This document shows, one piece after another, positions 1 to 31,544 of a stretch of 64,000 bases of DNA. Source of the DNA: Arion vulgaris (taxonomy: Eukaryota > Mollusca > Gastropoda > Stylommatophora > Arionidae); NCBI GenBank assembly GCA_020796225.1, contig CM036755.1, positions 43,566,306 through 43,630,305 of the forward strand, in the 5' to 3' direction. A model generated the notes under the pieces. The model was given only the letters and a program-made list of their open reading frames with translations, was not told the DNA's origin and searched no databases. The position numbers and the translations under genes are program-made. Each line of letters opens with the position of its first letter. The stretch's first letter is position 1.

Positions 1-39
1 TAATGTATCCAATATTTTGTGTCATAAACTATTATTGCC

Positions 40-190
40 ATAATGTTTTTAGAAATATCTCACTTCCTGCTTGAAGCTATTTATACAATATGAAGGTTGC
101 CAGTCAATGATATAACCACAATGTTTTTAGAAATATCTGACTTTTTGCTTGAAGCTATTTAAACAATACGAAGGTTGCCAGTCAATGATA
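40..190. repeat. Tandem duplication, about 78-bp period, two copies
   Basis: AATGTTTTTAGAAATATCT through GGTTGCCAGTCAATGATAT occurs twice with about 10% divergence. Confidence 0.85.
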
Positions 191-424
191 TTTCTTGTAG
201 ATTGTTTCGCTGCCTGTTACAGTATTCCTACTTATTTGTTTAAATTGTGTGCTTATAAAAAGAAGAATGGGGCATATCGTCATGGAAACAATTATAAACA
301 AATCAAAGAAGTTTAGGTAAAAAATATAAATAGTCAGATAAATACTGGAAGAGATCAACAAGAAATCAAATAATTTGATCAAAGTGACCAGGAACTAAGT
401 ATTATACTGAGGAGGAAATGATGA

Positions 425-575
425 CAGCAAGTGAATGGCAACATTAGAAGTGAATGGCAACATTAGAAGTGAATGACAACATTAGAAGTGAATGACAACA
501 TTAAAAGTGAATAACAACATTAGGAAGACACATTAGGGAATGACAACATTAGAAGTGAATGACAACATTAGAAAT
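425..575. repeat. Minisatellite, about 19-bp unit
   Basis: Unit near GAATGACAACATTAGAAGT, about seven imperfect copies. The following 576-1080 is AT-rich sequence in which I see no gene. Confidence 0.85.
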
Positions 576-1084
576 GGGAAGCTACCAAGATAAGATAACT
601 AGGCAGGCAATGATGGTGAAAGATACCATGAATGACAGTTTGACCAAGTACTGAATGTGAACACCAACAAAATGGTGTCTCTGATATAACTTGGACAATA
701 ATTGATTTGTATATTGTTTTCATTTAGTTTCATTCTCTGTGATAGAAAGCCTTTGGATCAAATAGTTTCTGTACATTGTTAAACTGATTTTGTTTCTTGT
801 TCAATATCTTAAGTTCAGGCTGGAACCTGAGTTCCCAACACTTTCAGTTTTTTTTGTTTGTAACTATTCACTGCATGTTTGTAACTAAGTTTGTTTTAAT
901 TTGTATATTGTTCAATCTATGAAAGCTACCCTCTTGCCAAATTTCAAGTTGGTAGCTTGTCAAAAAGTAAGCTAAACAAAGGACACACACAACTTTGCTT
1001 TACATATCTATACACACACACTACATTCAAACATACAGTATTATTTGTGTACAACAAGTTGTAATTTATTATATTTAATTTTGT

Positions 1085-1195
1085 CGAAACGTTTCTGTGT
1101 ATTGTCATTGTTTCTGTATTTTGTAAAACTACAATACTTTGTTATTATGTGTTTTGCCATATTTAATGATAACATTGTTTTGTAAGCACATGCAA
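1085..1195 (+). repeat. Interspersed repeat, copy 1
   Basis: TGTATTGTCATTGTTTCTG, TTTGTAAAACTAC and TTTGTTATTATGTGTTTTGC recur, reverse-complemented, at 14565-14650. Type unknown; possibly a non-autonomous DNA element. Confidence 0.6.
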
Positions 1196-1496
1196 TATGT
1201 CAACAGATATTTCTCTCAGACTTTCTTTCCTCACTCTTTACCTGTTCTCACTCTACCTGCAAAACAGCAATTCTTTCTCTGTCTTGTTGTGATCCACTAA
1301 TCCCATATAGAACTGATTTGTCTTGTGTGTTAATCTCATATACAACTGCTAGTCCTTGAATCATTAATATTATTTTTAACTGACTAACTAGACAAGAAGC
1401 TGGTGGAAAGAATGACTTGACTTATAAAAATAACAGCAAAAACTATATATTTATCAATGATGTTCATATATTATTGTTGTCCTGTTGTTAATATTC

Positions 1497-1735
1497 CTTC
1501 AACCTTGACTTCAAGGACAGAAAAGTATTTTTTGGGTTTTTTCGGATCCAGAAGCACTTAAGCGATATTGTAACCCTTCGGTTCGGTGCCACAAACACTG
1601 TAAATATGGAGAACTTGTGGCTTTTCTGCCAGCCCGCAGAATTGAACCGCACTCTCAGGGGCTTGTCACCCGTCGTCCAACGCATCACGAACACGCTGGG
1701 CAGGCGGGCTTTTGGGGGTTTAAGTTGACATTTCT
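1497..1735 (-). mobile_element. tRNA-derived SINE-like element
   Basis: On the minus strand it opens GCCCGCCTGCCCAGCGTG and has a B-box-like GCGGTTCAATTC; the remainder is non-coding. Inferred from the promoter-like boxes only. Confidence 0.5.
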
Positions 1736-1861
1736 TCAATCAATTCAACTATTTTTAGATTACCAATTCTAGGTTTGTGACCTAGAACTATTTTTATTTC
1801 ACTAGAGATGGATGTATGGAAGATGGATATGTTTTTCATATTAAGTCAAAGTTAAAAGGGT

Positions 1862-2085
1862 TTTGAAGCTGAAGGATTGACTTCATTGCACCAGGTTTAC
1901 CCCATATGGCTCGGTCTCTCTCCGCAGAAATGGCATGCCACCTGCTGAGAGTATTGCACGAACTCCGGCAACAATCCTAGGGGTCTCTGGAAAAAATGCA
2001 CCGTGAACAGAATGGTCCGGATTGAATCCACGACCTTCGACTCACAAGGCAAAGGGCTTAACCACTCAGTCACAGAGACCCCCTG
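1862..2085 (-). mobile_element. tRNA-derived SINE (first copy)
   Basis: The minus strand reads GGGGTCTCTGTGACTGAGTGG (A box TGACTGAGTGG) and then GTGGATTCAATCC (B box). A diverged copy lies at 40715-40960 (minus). The next 2090-2790 holds nothing I can support. Confidence 0.7.
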
Positions 2086-2799
2086 TCATAGTTTGCAGAG
2101 TCAAAGTTTACATTGTGTTCTGTACGCTTAGACAGACCGTAGCCAATGCAAAATAATGCAGGCTAGCACAGTTTGGTGAATAGAAATTCCTCTTTGATGT
2201 GGGCTGACTATATTTATTTGATAGAACATTGTTGTAAGCTGTATTGCAATTTGACCTGTACATGGTTATTTATTGATGAAAGTGTAGTCAATACTGATAT
2301 ATTACTTAGTATTCAATTGTATTTGTGGCATAATATATCCTTGTCTTCTCATGTTGTGTTGTTTTTCAAATGAATTTGTCCTTATCTAGCAATAGTAGAA
2401 TGCAAGGGTCATGCGACGGTTGTGTTCTGATTTCCAAGAATTTTTACCTGAGTGGTGGTGTCCACGAACAGACATTGGGGAAAATATATACGAGTATATT
2501 CTGGCTGTCTGTCGAGCATGTTCTCCACACTATTTTTCAAACTTAACCTAAAAAGTCATTAGATATGCACACACAAACACACATTTGTTTTCTTTCTCCA
2601 CGTTTTGTGCAGACCTGATTTTTAATTCATAATCTCTCTCCTCTCCCAGCATATATTTAATTTCTTTTTACAACACAAACTTCTCAATGGTCAATCTCAT
2701 CCAGTCCATATTTTTTAAACACAGCTCACATTTTGAGGCTGTCGGTCATTTGTTTGTTCATATCTGTTTCTCAGTGCTAATTTTTTTTATACTGTCATA

Positions 2800-3125
2800 C
2801 ATTGTCATCTTGTGCAATACACTTAAATTTTGTTGTTGCAATATATTCCTATTGTCTTGTGCAATACATGAAATTTGTGTTGCAATACATTCTTGTTGTC
2901 TTGTGCAATAGACAATTTAATTTATTCTGTTGTTTTAATGACTCATTTTATGTTGCAATTTATTCCTGTTGTCTTGTGCAATAGACTTACATTTTTTTGC
3001 AATTTATTCCTGTTGTCTTGTGCAATAGACTTACATTTTTTGTTGCAATTTATTCCTGTTGTCTTGTGCAATACACTTAATTTTTTGTTGCAATATATTC
3101 TTGTTGTCTTGTGCAATATACATGA
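2800..3125. repeat. Minisatellite, unit about 45 bp
   Basis: Recurring CCTGTTGTCTTGTGCAATA with variable spacers, about seven copies; two copies contain GACTTACAT. Confidence 0.8.
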
Positions 3126-3139
3126 AATTTGTTAATTAA

Positions 3140-3300
3140 ATATGATAACAATTCATGACTAATTACTTTTGACTGTTCTATATGTAAGATATTTCTCAAG
3201 CGACTATGAATAAATACCTCTATTTGGTTGGTAATCTGCTTCCTAGTTGTCCATGTTTGTTGTGCATACAAGAGTACTACTTTCACATTAGGAGTTGGAG
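3140..3300 (-). mobile_element. LINE fragment, RT C-terminal region
   Basis: The minus frame reads VKVVLLYAQQTWTTRKQITN and IEVFIHSRLRNILHI, the typical post-RT segment of RTE/jockey-like LINEs (VLLYGxETW..VFINSCLRxIL). No gene seen from 3300 to 4130 apart from short repeats near 3900-3990. Confidence 0.7.
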
Positions 3301-4139
3301 ATTCTTATCTTGGTGTTAGTACTAGTGATTGTGAACCTCCAACATTACTCATCTCTCTCTGAGCCACTTTGCATATACAATATCCTGCCTAAGTAGGTGA
3401 ATGACCCCCACCTTATCGATAACTTTTGCTTGCAACCTGACTGGTTCTCTGTATTAATTCTTACGATCTTGGTATTTCCTCCAGAAGTCACAACCCTCTA
3501 TGTCTCTCCTTCTCTGAAACATTAACTAGATCTAATGTAGAACCCAGTTACACAATCCTTTATTGATTTTCTGATCATGTCTTCTTCTGCCATCAACTGT
3601 TGCTATGCAACTACTCCGGTATGTATCATAAACAGGGTGGTACGCTTGAGGTCTTCACCAGTCCCTCATAGTTTGTCTTGTGGGGTTGTTTCTGATCATG
3701 TAACCATGGACTTGATATAGATACTTGGATTGTATCTACAAGTCTCTATTCTAATCACATTCTATTTTGTTTGTACTTATATTAGTTATTATTCTTGAAT
3801 TTGTTGTATTTATCAAATCTGTTCTTCTTCTTCTTGATGTGACCACTCAAATAATACAATGTGCAATATTGTTGGACTATTGTTGTAGTTTGATTTCATT
3901 GATCTCTTCCTCATGACACTCTCTTCAGCATGACACTCTCTTCCTCATGACACTGTCTTCCGCATGACACTGTCTTCCTCATGACACTGTGCTTGATATT
4001 TCTTCTAGTTGTTGGATAAATTCTGGATTGATACTCTCATACATTATGTGTTCTTGATTTCTATAATTTATATTTTGAGTTGTTCTTTTAAATCCACCTA
4101 ACCAACCTTTGCAAGAGCATTTATACTGACAACCAATGT

Positions 4140-5045
4140 ACGATTAGAACAAATACAGGATTATCAGAAAAGTTTCACGTAGGGTCAAGGTTGCGTACTA
4201 TCCCCGCTGCTATTCATCACGTATATTGACCACATCTGTAAAATAGCTAACACCAGCAAAGGAAACAACCTCGGAGAACTCTTAAATGAATTTCTTTTGC
4301 AGACGATCAGGCAATCATATCGACAACAGAAGAACAGCTACAACAACACATCAACAGACTCCAGTTAGCATGTAACGAATACAACATGAGAATAAACATT
4401 GACAAAACAGAAGTAATGACATTCGCCAGAGAGGAAAGCTCTACCAATATCTCCATCGATAATCACCTACTAAATCAAGTAAAAGATTTCACATACCTGG
4501 GGAGCATTTTTTTAGCAAATGGAAGAATAACTAATGAAATTCAACACAGATGCAACAAAGCAAATCAAATGATAGGGCAAATGGCGCCAATTTTAAGATG
4601 CAAACACGTCACCATGAACACAAAAAAAGCAATGTTCAACACAATCTTTCTCCCACATTATGTTACCAGTGCCAAACCTGGACGCTGACAACAACGATAG
4701 AAGAAAACTAGTCACAACAGAGATGAAGTGTCTACGCAGAATGCTGGGTGTAACAAGAAGAGACCGGTTGAGAAATGAAGACATCAGGAAAAAGTGGGTA
4801 CAACATCAGTACTAGACTTCATCAAGAAACAACAAATTAAATGGTTCGCCACGTAAGCAGATTACCATCAGACAGTGCACCCCAAAGAGCAATGCTGCTC
4901 CGATACAATGGGTACAAAGCAAAAGGCCGGCCACGCAAAAGATGGACCTCAGAGATAACAGAGGGGGCGAAAGAGACTATCTACGAAGCGCATACTAGGG
5001 CCCGTTTTAGAAATCTCTTCCTGACCTGACGCTGTGAGGCATACA
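4140..5045 (+). mobile_element. LINE fragment, RT to 3' end, frameshifted
   Basis: Carries the RT FADDQAI motif near 4290, then INIDKTEVMTFAREES and VKDFTYLGSIFLANG. The tail encodes RRDRLRNEDIRKK and RKRWTSEITEGAKETI. A near-identical inverted copy lies at 8530-9066. Confidence 0.85.
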
Positions 5046-5119
5046 GGATGTGAGAAAGAAGAAAGTTCTTTTAAATATTTATCTTCAATGTTCTTGTGTA
5101 CACTCTTTCTTCTTCTCTG

Positions 5120-5465
5120 CCTTCTCTCATCTCTGCCTTTCTCACTCATTCCTCTCCCCCTCTGCCTTTCTCACTCATCTCTCTCTCTGCCTTTCTCACT
5201 CATCTCTCTTTCATTCTCTGCCTTTCTCACTCATCTCTCTTTCATTCTCTGCCTTTCTCACTCATCTCTCTTTCATTCTCTGCCTTTCTTATCTCTCTTT
5301 CATTCTCTGCCTTTCTTATCTCTCTTTCATTCTCTGCCTTTCTCACTCATCTCTCTTTCATTCTCTGCCTTTCTCACTCATCTCTCTTTCATTCTCTACC
5401 TTTCTCACTCATCTCTCTCTCTCTGCCTTTCTCACTCATCTCTCTTTCATTCACACTACCACTCA
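5120..5465. repeat. CT-rich minisatellite, about 31-bp unit
   Basis: CTGCCTTTCTCACTCATCTC plus a TCTTTCATT tail, about ten copies. Open in several frames only because the unit lacks stops. Confidence 0.9.
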
Positions 5466-5544
5466 CAGACTCTGCTTCTCTCTCAACACTACCTGTCATA
5501 TACCCTGCTTTTCACTCAGATCATATAGAACAAGTGTCTCCAAG

Positions 5545-6420
5545 CCAGGTATCCTTATGAGAAGAACTCCAAGAATCATTGATGTCTATACAGATGGATC
5601 TGCATTTAAAGCCATCAGAGCAGGTTATGTAGTCTATATACAGTACACAGATCATCCGACGAGCTGTTCGTCCTCACATGCAGGGAAGTATACTCCAATT
5701 ATGAGGCTGAAATTCATGCGTTAGAAGCAGATTTGTACCACCTGGAGACTGTTTTCGATGTCTTTCAAGGGCACACAATATCATTATTTTCACAGATTCA
5801 ATGTCTCTCCTTCAAGCTCTAGAAGATGGTAAACATTGTAAATCTGAACTCTCCCATCTAGCCCTAGATATTGACAAACTTGTTACATCCCATGACATTC
5901 AAATAACTGCAGTGGATCCCTGGATATTCAAATACACCTGGAAATGATAAAGCAGTGGTCCAAGAAAGGGTCAACACAAGAACAATCAATCACAGCAACA
6001 ACTCTCCACACAGAAAAGCAAATCCTAACGACAGCAAATAAAGAAATTTGGCTAAACAGATGGGCCATGGGAGACAAGGGAAGAGAGGTTTACAGACACA
6101 TGGCCAACTCCAACATCAACTACTTTACTAGGAGAGATCAGAGTACCATTTTTAGACTGAACCCAACACATAACACTTTGTAATCACATGAACAGAATTC
6201 AGCCACAACACACTCCAGAGTGCCAGCTGTGTACACATCATCATGAAACTATTCATCACCATCTCTTCATGTGCCAAGCGCTAGATGATGTCAGGAAGAT
6301 CCTCCAAGGCCAGATAAATGGAACACATTATCTGGAACAAAGCAACAACTTATAAACACATGCAGATACTTTTACATAACATTGAGACAAAGGGCAAGAG
6401 CCTACGAGTTGCTGGATCAT
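5545..6420 (+). mobile_element. LINE fragment with RNase H and C-terminal zinc knuckle, broken
   Basis: IIDVYTDGSAFKAI is the RNase H start (first catalytic Asp in YTDGSA). Downstream frames carry EIWLNRWAMGDKGREVYRHM and TPECQLCTHHHETIHHHLFMC, the CCHC-like tail of RNase-H LINEs. Several frameshifts. Confidence 0.8.
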
Positions 6421-6424
6421 TGAA

Positions 6425-6930
6425 GAAGAAGGTCGAATAAGAGGGGAGCCAAGAAGACAGAATAAATGGGGAGCTAAGAAGACAGAATAAATGGGGAGCT
6501 AAGAAGACATAATAAATGGGGAGCCAAGAAGACAATAAATGGGGAGCTAAGAAGACAGAATAAATGGGGAGCTAAGAAGACAGAATAAGAGGGGAGCTAA
6601 GAAGACATAATAAATGGGGAGCCAAGAAGACAGAATAAATGGGGAGCTAAGAAGACAGAATAAGACTGGAGCCAAGAAGACAGAATAAATGGGGAGCTAA
6701 GAAGACAGAATAAATTGGGAGCCAAGAAGACAGAATAAATGGGGAGCTAAGAAGACAGAATAAATGGGGAGCCAAGAAGACAGAATAAGAGGGGAGCTAA
6801 GAAGACATAATAAATGGGGAGCCAAGAAGACAGAATAAATGGGGAGCTAAGAAGACAGAATAAATGGGGAGCTAAGAAGACAGAATAAGACTGGAGCCAA
6901 GAAGACAGAATAAATGGGGAGCTAAGTACA
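6425..6930. repeat. Minisatellite, 25-bp unit
   Basis: About 20 copies of GAAGACAGAATAAATGGGG plus AGCTAA, with AGCCAA and AGAGG variants. Confidence 0.92.
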
Positions 6931-6984
6931 TCTTGCTTGTGTCATAAACAATAAATATATAAATCCATAAATTACAATACTCTC

Positions 6985-7810
6985 TTTATTTCATATCTAA
7001 TTTCATAAATATATAACAAAACATAGACTACTGTATGTCTGACTCCACTCCTGATATTATAAATATATAACAAAACATAGACTACTGTGTGACTCCACTC
7101 CTGATATTATAAATATATAACAAAACATAGACTACTGTGTGACTCCACTCCTGATATAAATATATAACAAAACAGACTACTGTGTGACTCCACTCCTGAT
7201 ATTATAAATATATAACAAAACATAGACTACTGTGTGACTCCACTCCTGATATTATAAATATATAACAAAACATAGACTACTGTATGTCTGACTCCACTCC
7301 TGATATTATAAATATATAACAAAACATAGACTACTGTGTGACTCCACTTCTGATATTATAAATATATATAACGGGACTGCCTAGAGTAGTTGATAGTAGC
7401 TCGGCCTGCTAGCTGTGAGACGCCTCATAGCTCGGGTTCGAACTTACTGTCCGGCATTTATTCGAGTCCCTGGTCTTACTCAGGACGATAACGTGAGTAC
7501 CTCTGAAGTCGGAGAAAATCTGCCTATATGGCGAGGGAATACTAATTACGAGTACATTGAGCACACGGCTGCCAGTGTAAGTAATTTACAATGTGCACGC
7601 TGCTGCCATTGTAAGAAATTGGAAAACGGATTTTCACGCAAAAATCAGTTTCAGAGATGAAACTTCATCTGAGTTGAAAGCGACGAAAAAAAAAAAATAT
7701 ATATAACAAAACATAGACTACTGTCTGACTCCACTCCTGATATTATAAATTTATAACAAAACAGACTACTGTCTGTCTGACTCGCACTCCTGATATTATA
7801 AATATATGAC
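6985..7810. repeat. Minisatellite, about 50-bp unit, split by a SINE
   Basis: Unit contains AACAAAACATAGACTACTGT and GACTCCACTCCTGATATTAT. About eight copies precede and two follow the SINE at 7373-7695. Confidence 0.9.
7373..7695 (+). mobile_element. tRNA-derived SINE with poly(A) and target duplication
   Basis: Flanked by the 12-bp direct repeat AATATATATAAC (7361-7372 and 7696-7707). A B-box-like GGGTTCGAACTT lies near 7435 and a run of 12 A ends it. The short open frame inside it is not a gene. Confidence 0.8.
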
Positions 7811-8060
7811 ATCTTAGCCTATGATGTCCCACACAAGTGCCTAGAGAGATTTTAGCCTATACTGTCACACACTAGTGCCTAGAGATTTTAGCCTATGGTG
7901 TTACTAGTGCCTAGAGATCTTAGGCATTATTACGTCAGTAGTTTGCCATTGCTTTCTGAACGGGTGGTGCCATCGCCCTTTGTTAAATTCCACGCAAAAC
8001 TTCACACACTAGTGCCTAGAAATCTTAGCCTATGCTGTCACACGTAACTGGGTTTGACCG
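7805..8060. repeat. Degenerate tandem repeat
   Basis: CACTAGTGCCTAGAGATTTT and TAGCCTAT recur four to five times; 7930-8005 interrupts with sequence (AGTAGTTTGCCATTGCTTTC) shared with 53260-53285. Confidence 0.7.
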
Positions 8061-8119
8061 CATAGTCAATGTCAGTTAATAAACGATGTCCCATCTAGGA
8101 TGAATATTTCAGTTGATTT

Positions 8120-8125
8120 TTTATT
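8120..8125 (-). terminator. Polyadenylation signal AATAAA, FAM76
   Basis: AATAAA on the minus strand 268 nt past the FAM76 stop. It is the first canonical hexamer I see downstream; use is inferred. Confidence 0.5.
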
Positions 8126-8392
8126 TCTGTTACAAATTGTGCTAGATCTAATACTGGACAAAGTCAACCTTCGGATACAGCCGATGACCTATATCTATAA
8201 CAGGCCTGGTCTGGACTAGATCTCATTAATATTCCAATAATTGTCTGAGAGCAAGTCCACCACAGACTCGATGTTGGGGCTGTTACAATCTGCTCACCAG
8301 ACAATCTCTCACAGACTCGGCGTTGGGGCCTTTACAATCTGCTCTCTACAGACTCTAATGTTGGAATAATTTTTCTTTACAAATGTAGGCAC

Positions 8393-27444
<19,052 letters not shown>

Positions 27445-27665
27445 ATTCAACACCTAAGTATTAGATTCAACAGTAAGATTGTATCATTTGTTTTACACTA
27501 AGGGTGGGACTCGAATAGCTGATTTATCATACGTAATTAAAAACTTTGGTTAAAGTGAAACAGGAAGACTTACAAATATTTTATAAATGCGCATGCGCTA
27601 GATTCATATAAAACGAAAACATAATAGCCATCCATCACAAGCGATGATGACAGCAGCCTCTGATG
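27445..27665. promoter_or_regulatory. Putative bidirectional FAM76/CEP57 promoter
   Basis: Lies directly upstream of the FAM76 ATG and faces CEP57. It contains TGCGCATGCGC (27588-27598), the NRF1 consensus palindrome, an ETS-like CAGGAAG (27561-27567) and a short ATATAAAA run (27606-27613). NRF1 and ETS sites are typical of bidirectional housekeeping promoters. Two ATGs at 27644 and 27647 open a short frame (MMTAASD) ending at a weak in-phase GT (27665); this could be the missing first CEP57 exon, but that is speculation. Confidence 0.45.
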
Positions 27666-28339
27666 TGTATTGTTGCACGCCTCTTGTGTGTGTGTGGAGG
27701 AGATTGTAGAGACCAATTGTGGAACACAATCCTCTCAGGTGGGGTATACATGATCAAGTTTGGACATGTAGGTGTCGTGTGTTCTGTCTTCTCGCGCAAC
27801 CCGGTTTTTTTTTTAACATCTCAGCTGTACGACGATTCTCAATTATACGAATTCCTCTTATGTAGTTGCAGCGGCACTTTTTGCGATTTTCCACAAGAAA
27901 TTCCAATCACCGTGATGTCTATATCAAAGGATTCTAGAGACACTTTCAGCATTTATAGTCCTCTTGAATGCCAACTCATATGTATATACTTGGATCCAGT
28001 AATATGGGAAAGATATGATGGCCTCTTTGGTCACAGTTCGCAGATCTAGAGCTTTGAGTTTTCTTTGTGATTTCTTTAGTAAGTGTGGTGTTTATTTCAG
28101 GATAAGAGATGCTACAATTTGAAAGGACTCTTGGGTGTACAATTTGTATATCTCTCTCCGTTCTGCGGCATATTGTATTTTTCTTATGGGCCTAATTCGT
28201 GGCCTCCGATAACATACGACAGGCGGGCTCAAGTAAAAATGATAAGAAATATGGTCACAACTGTCGCGTGACCTCGCATTCCAGTATTGTTGTGTAAAGA
28301 CGACTTAATTTTAAAACAACACGCTAACAACACGTCGTC

Positions 28340-30720
28340 GACAAGTGAAAATAAGGGTACAGCTCTCCTCCAATGCTATTTGCAGCAGACAGACCACAAT
28401 GACGAGGCAGAAAGACGCATGACACAGGGGCCATAGCAGAGTTGTGCAGCGATGTGGTGTTAGATGAAGTACTATGTGTCACTGCTGAGATTATAAGGAC
28501 TACACTGAAAACCTCTGGAAGCACTGCGCCAGGTCCTGATGGCATTCGCTATAAAGATATTGCCGATTTATCGAATGACGACATGGAGGACCCGGTAAAA
28601 GAATTCAACGTCAGTATCAAGGACGGTGCGATCAGGGAAGAGTGGCCTCATAGCTACCTTCTACCATTGCCGAAGTCTAACAAGAATCACTCTCAGCCGG
28701 CTACTAAATTATTGCATTGCAAAATACGACAGGCAAACTTCTTAAGAAAATCATATCACGTCGACTGGCATGGGACCTCGAAAGTCGTCATATCTTTCCA
28801 CACACTCTCGGGGGTTACAGATCTGGGAAAGAAACATGGTGCAACACTGCGGTCTTCGCCTATGATGTCTTCGAGGGTTTCCATGCAGGTATTGAAACAT
28901 GTGCGGCAATGGTGGACTTGGAAGACGCAAACAACAGAGTGCCCTATGATTATCTTATGCACCAGCTTATCAAACTCCAGGTGCACCCTCTATATATAAG
29001 ATGGACAGCTGCTGCGCTATTCAAAAGGAAGATTGTTCTGCGATGTGGTGGTTGGTTTTCTGAACCGGTGACTGTAAATTCCGGATTGCCACAGGGCTCT
29101 CATCTTTCACCTGTCTTATTCAACATATACGAGGTGTCAATCACAAAACAACAACTCGATGGCAGAGATAGAACTTTGTCATTTGCTGATGACATTCTAG
29201 TGTATAGACAGGGTAAAGACAGGGATGCGATTGCCGGTGAGATACAGAAAGAACTTGACCGCATCACAAACTGGTGTGATGTCTCTGGTGCACTAGTTAA
29301 CCCTACAAAAGCGACAGTAAAATGGTTCTCACTCAATAATCACAATGTTAACGCATGTACACCTATTGTAGAACTTTGCGGTGTTGGTTTGTCCGGTGCT
29401 AAATCGATGAAATTTTTGGGTGTGCAATTTGACCGCAGCCTATGTTTCAGGGAACATGTTGATGTACGTTGAGTATGTCATTGTCAAAGCAAGAAAGGTT
29501 TAGCGGCAATGAGAGTTATGGCGGCTGCTAATATCGCGCAACGGCTGCTTGTCATCCTGTATCAGACGCTGGTTCTCTCCACCATTGAATATGCAATGGC
29601 CATCCTCACTGTTAGTAAAACACAAATTGAAAGACTGGAAAGAATACAGAATGAGGCTATGCGTATCATTCTCGGTTGCACACGGGATATACCCTGCGTG
29701 GCGATGAGGTTTCTCCTGGATTTCCCGACCATGGAGTATAGACTCAAGATAGCTAGAGCCCGTGCGTACCTCAAAATAAGGGCTAAAAAGGATCACCCGT
29801 TGCACTAGCTGTTCAGCACCAGTGAAGGAAATCGATTAAAGCGGGGCAAGTCGTGGGTTGGCCGTGCTGCAGACACTGTTCAGCTGGTATGTGGGCTCAC
29901 AAATATCGATTATGGGGAAGAATGGATACCAATGCCTTCAATATACTGGAACACTTTTCCACCATCATTAAATTTGACAAAAGTTGCAAAGAGAGGAATC
30001 CCGTGGCGCTGGGTGCAGACGTTAAGGCTATCATTGATGACAACTGCAATGAAGGTGCCGTTGTGATTTACACGGATGGATCGGTAGTTCGTCACGAAAA
30101 ATCCGCATGGGCCTTCTCTGCAAGCTCATGTGGCAGAGTGGTCCATGAGGCCAGTGATGCATTTCGTATGACAACAAGCAGCATGGCAATGGAGGTACTG
30201 GCGGTGACTAATGCTTTAGTTGGCTGGAGTCACAAAACTACACTCATGTGTGCATTCTGAGTGATTCATTGAGTATGATCCGCACGGTAGAGGCTGGTTC
30301 GGTGCGCAGGCAATGAACTGAATCACTACAAGCGTCAACAATTTGCAGAATCACACTTATCTTCGTTCCGGGGCACATGGGTGTCGTTGGCAATGAGAGA
30401 GCAGACAGGTTGGCTGGCTCTGCCGCCATATCAGAGGGCCAGCCAATGGATAGAGCTGATATTTTGAACGTCCTCATGGAGTGTGGCTGCAAAGAGGATT
30501 TTCATTTAAAGCAATCCACGTCAACTAATAGATTGCAGGAACTGGGTTTGAAGATTGGAGTAGCAAGAAAAGAACAGCATAACAGGTACGTGAGTAGGCT
30601 CTTCAATCAAAATCGAACTGGTACGGTCAGTTGCTGGAGGCTGTTGGAGATATTGCGATGGAGATCGGAGCACCTATGGTCATGTCCGGAGTGCAATGAA
30701 GATATTCCAAACTGAAACAA
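28340..30720 (+). mobile_element. RNase-H-bearing LINE (family A), 5' truncated and frameshifted
   Basis: RT: TLKTSGSTAPGPDGIRYKDI, then (new frame) CAAMVDLEDANNRVPYDYLM, SGLPQGSHLSPVLFNIY, LSFADDILVYRQG, VNPTKATVKWF and [20 protein letters not shown]. After a stop near 29472: [20 protein letters not shown]. RNase [21 protein letters not shown] and [20 protein letters not shown]. The C-terminal CPECNEDIPN ends near 30715. I-clade-like organisation. It lies in the FAM76-CEP57 intergenic zone or CEP57 intron 1. The endonuclease is absent. Confidence 0.88.
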
Positions 30721-31540
30721 CACTCTAAATCAAGAATATATTATATAACTCAGTTTCACACTAAGGAATATCAGTATTATGAATATTTTTCATCAATTAA
30801 TAACCATTGACTAATAGAATTGAGTAAAATTGTAAAAATGTTTACTGTGTTCATCAAACTTGTACAACAACTAGCCCCAAATTAAACATGAATTTTCGAT
30901 TTCCCGTCTGAGCTATTCGGCCTTATGTTGCAGGGTTACGGTCTAATGCTACGCCAGAATGGATTTTTCTTCAGTCTGTGATGTGGTTGTCAGTTGTCTA
31001 CTATTTGTCTGTTCGAGTGGTTTCTACCAAGTCTTTTGCCTTTTATGGCGCTTCTGACTGATTTTTACGTCGTCAGGCTTTCCTTATTTACAGAGTTCCC
31101 CACCATACAGGCGTACCTTCTCCGACTTCAGAGGCTGATAACTTTCTGATGCAAAGCGTACAGGAGAAGGGTAGCAACTAGCAGAATATTTATAAATGGA
31201 CACGCATTGTCATGTCACTGACATTGTCATAGAACTGTGATTTACCATTGATATGATGCATCGCATGCTAATTAACAGATTATTTGTGCGGAGCCGGTAT
31301 GAGTACCGGATGAGGTATTATATGTAACAATTTGTACAGAAGAGCGTCACTTTGAAAGTACATGATTAACAGTGCAAAATGTATTCGTCGACGACTACGA
31401 GATGTAACATTTATGGTCACTTTATTTGATGATTCAATCGAACGTATACATTTTGGATACATTTATTACAAGAAATGAATAGATATGTCAGGGTAATGAT
31501 ATTTTAAAAATTGTATCGTTATTATAGTTATAGTTAAGAT
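30720..31540. other. No gene seen
   Basis: AT-rich sequence. CCTTCTCCGACTTCAGAGGC (31104-31130 area) faintly resembles 58370-58395; otherwise nothing supportable. Confidence 0.5.
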
Positions 31541-31544
31541 TGGT

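Noticed and set aside
7415..7660. 81-codon frame
   Set aside because: It lies wholly within the SINE bounded by target duplications.
27663..28271. Open frames of 128 and 62 codons between FAM76 and CEP57
   Set aside because: No recognisable family and no repeat of codon pattern; likely chance frames next to the promoter and the truncated LINE.
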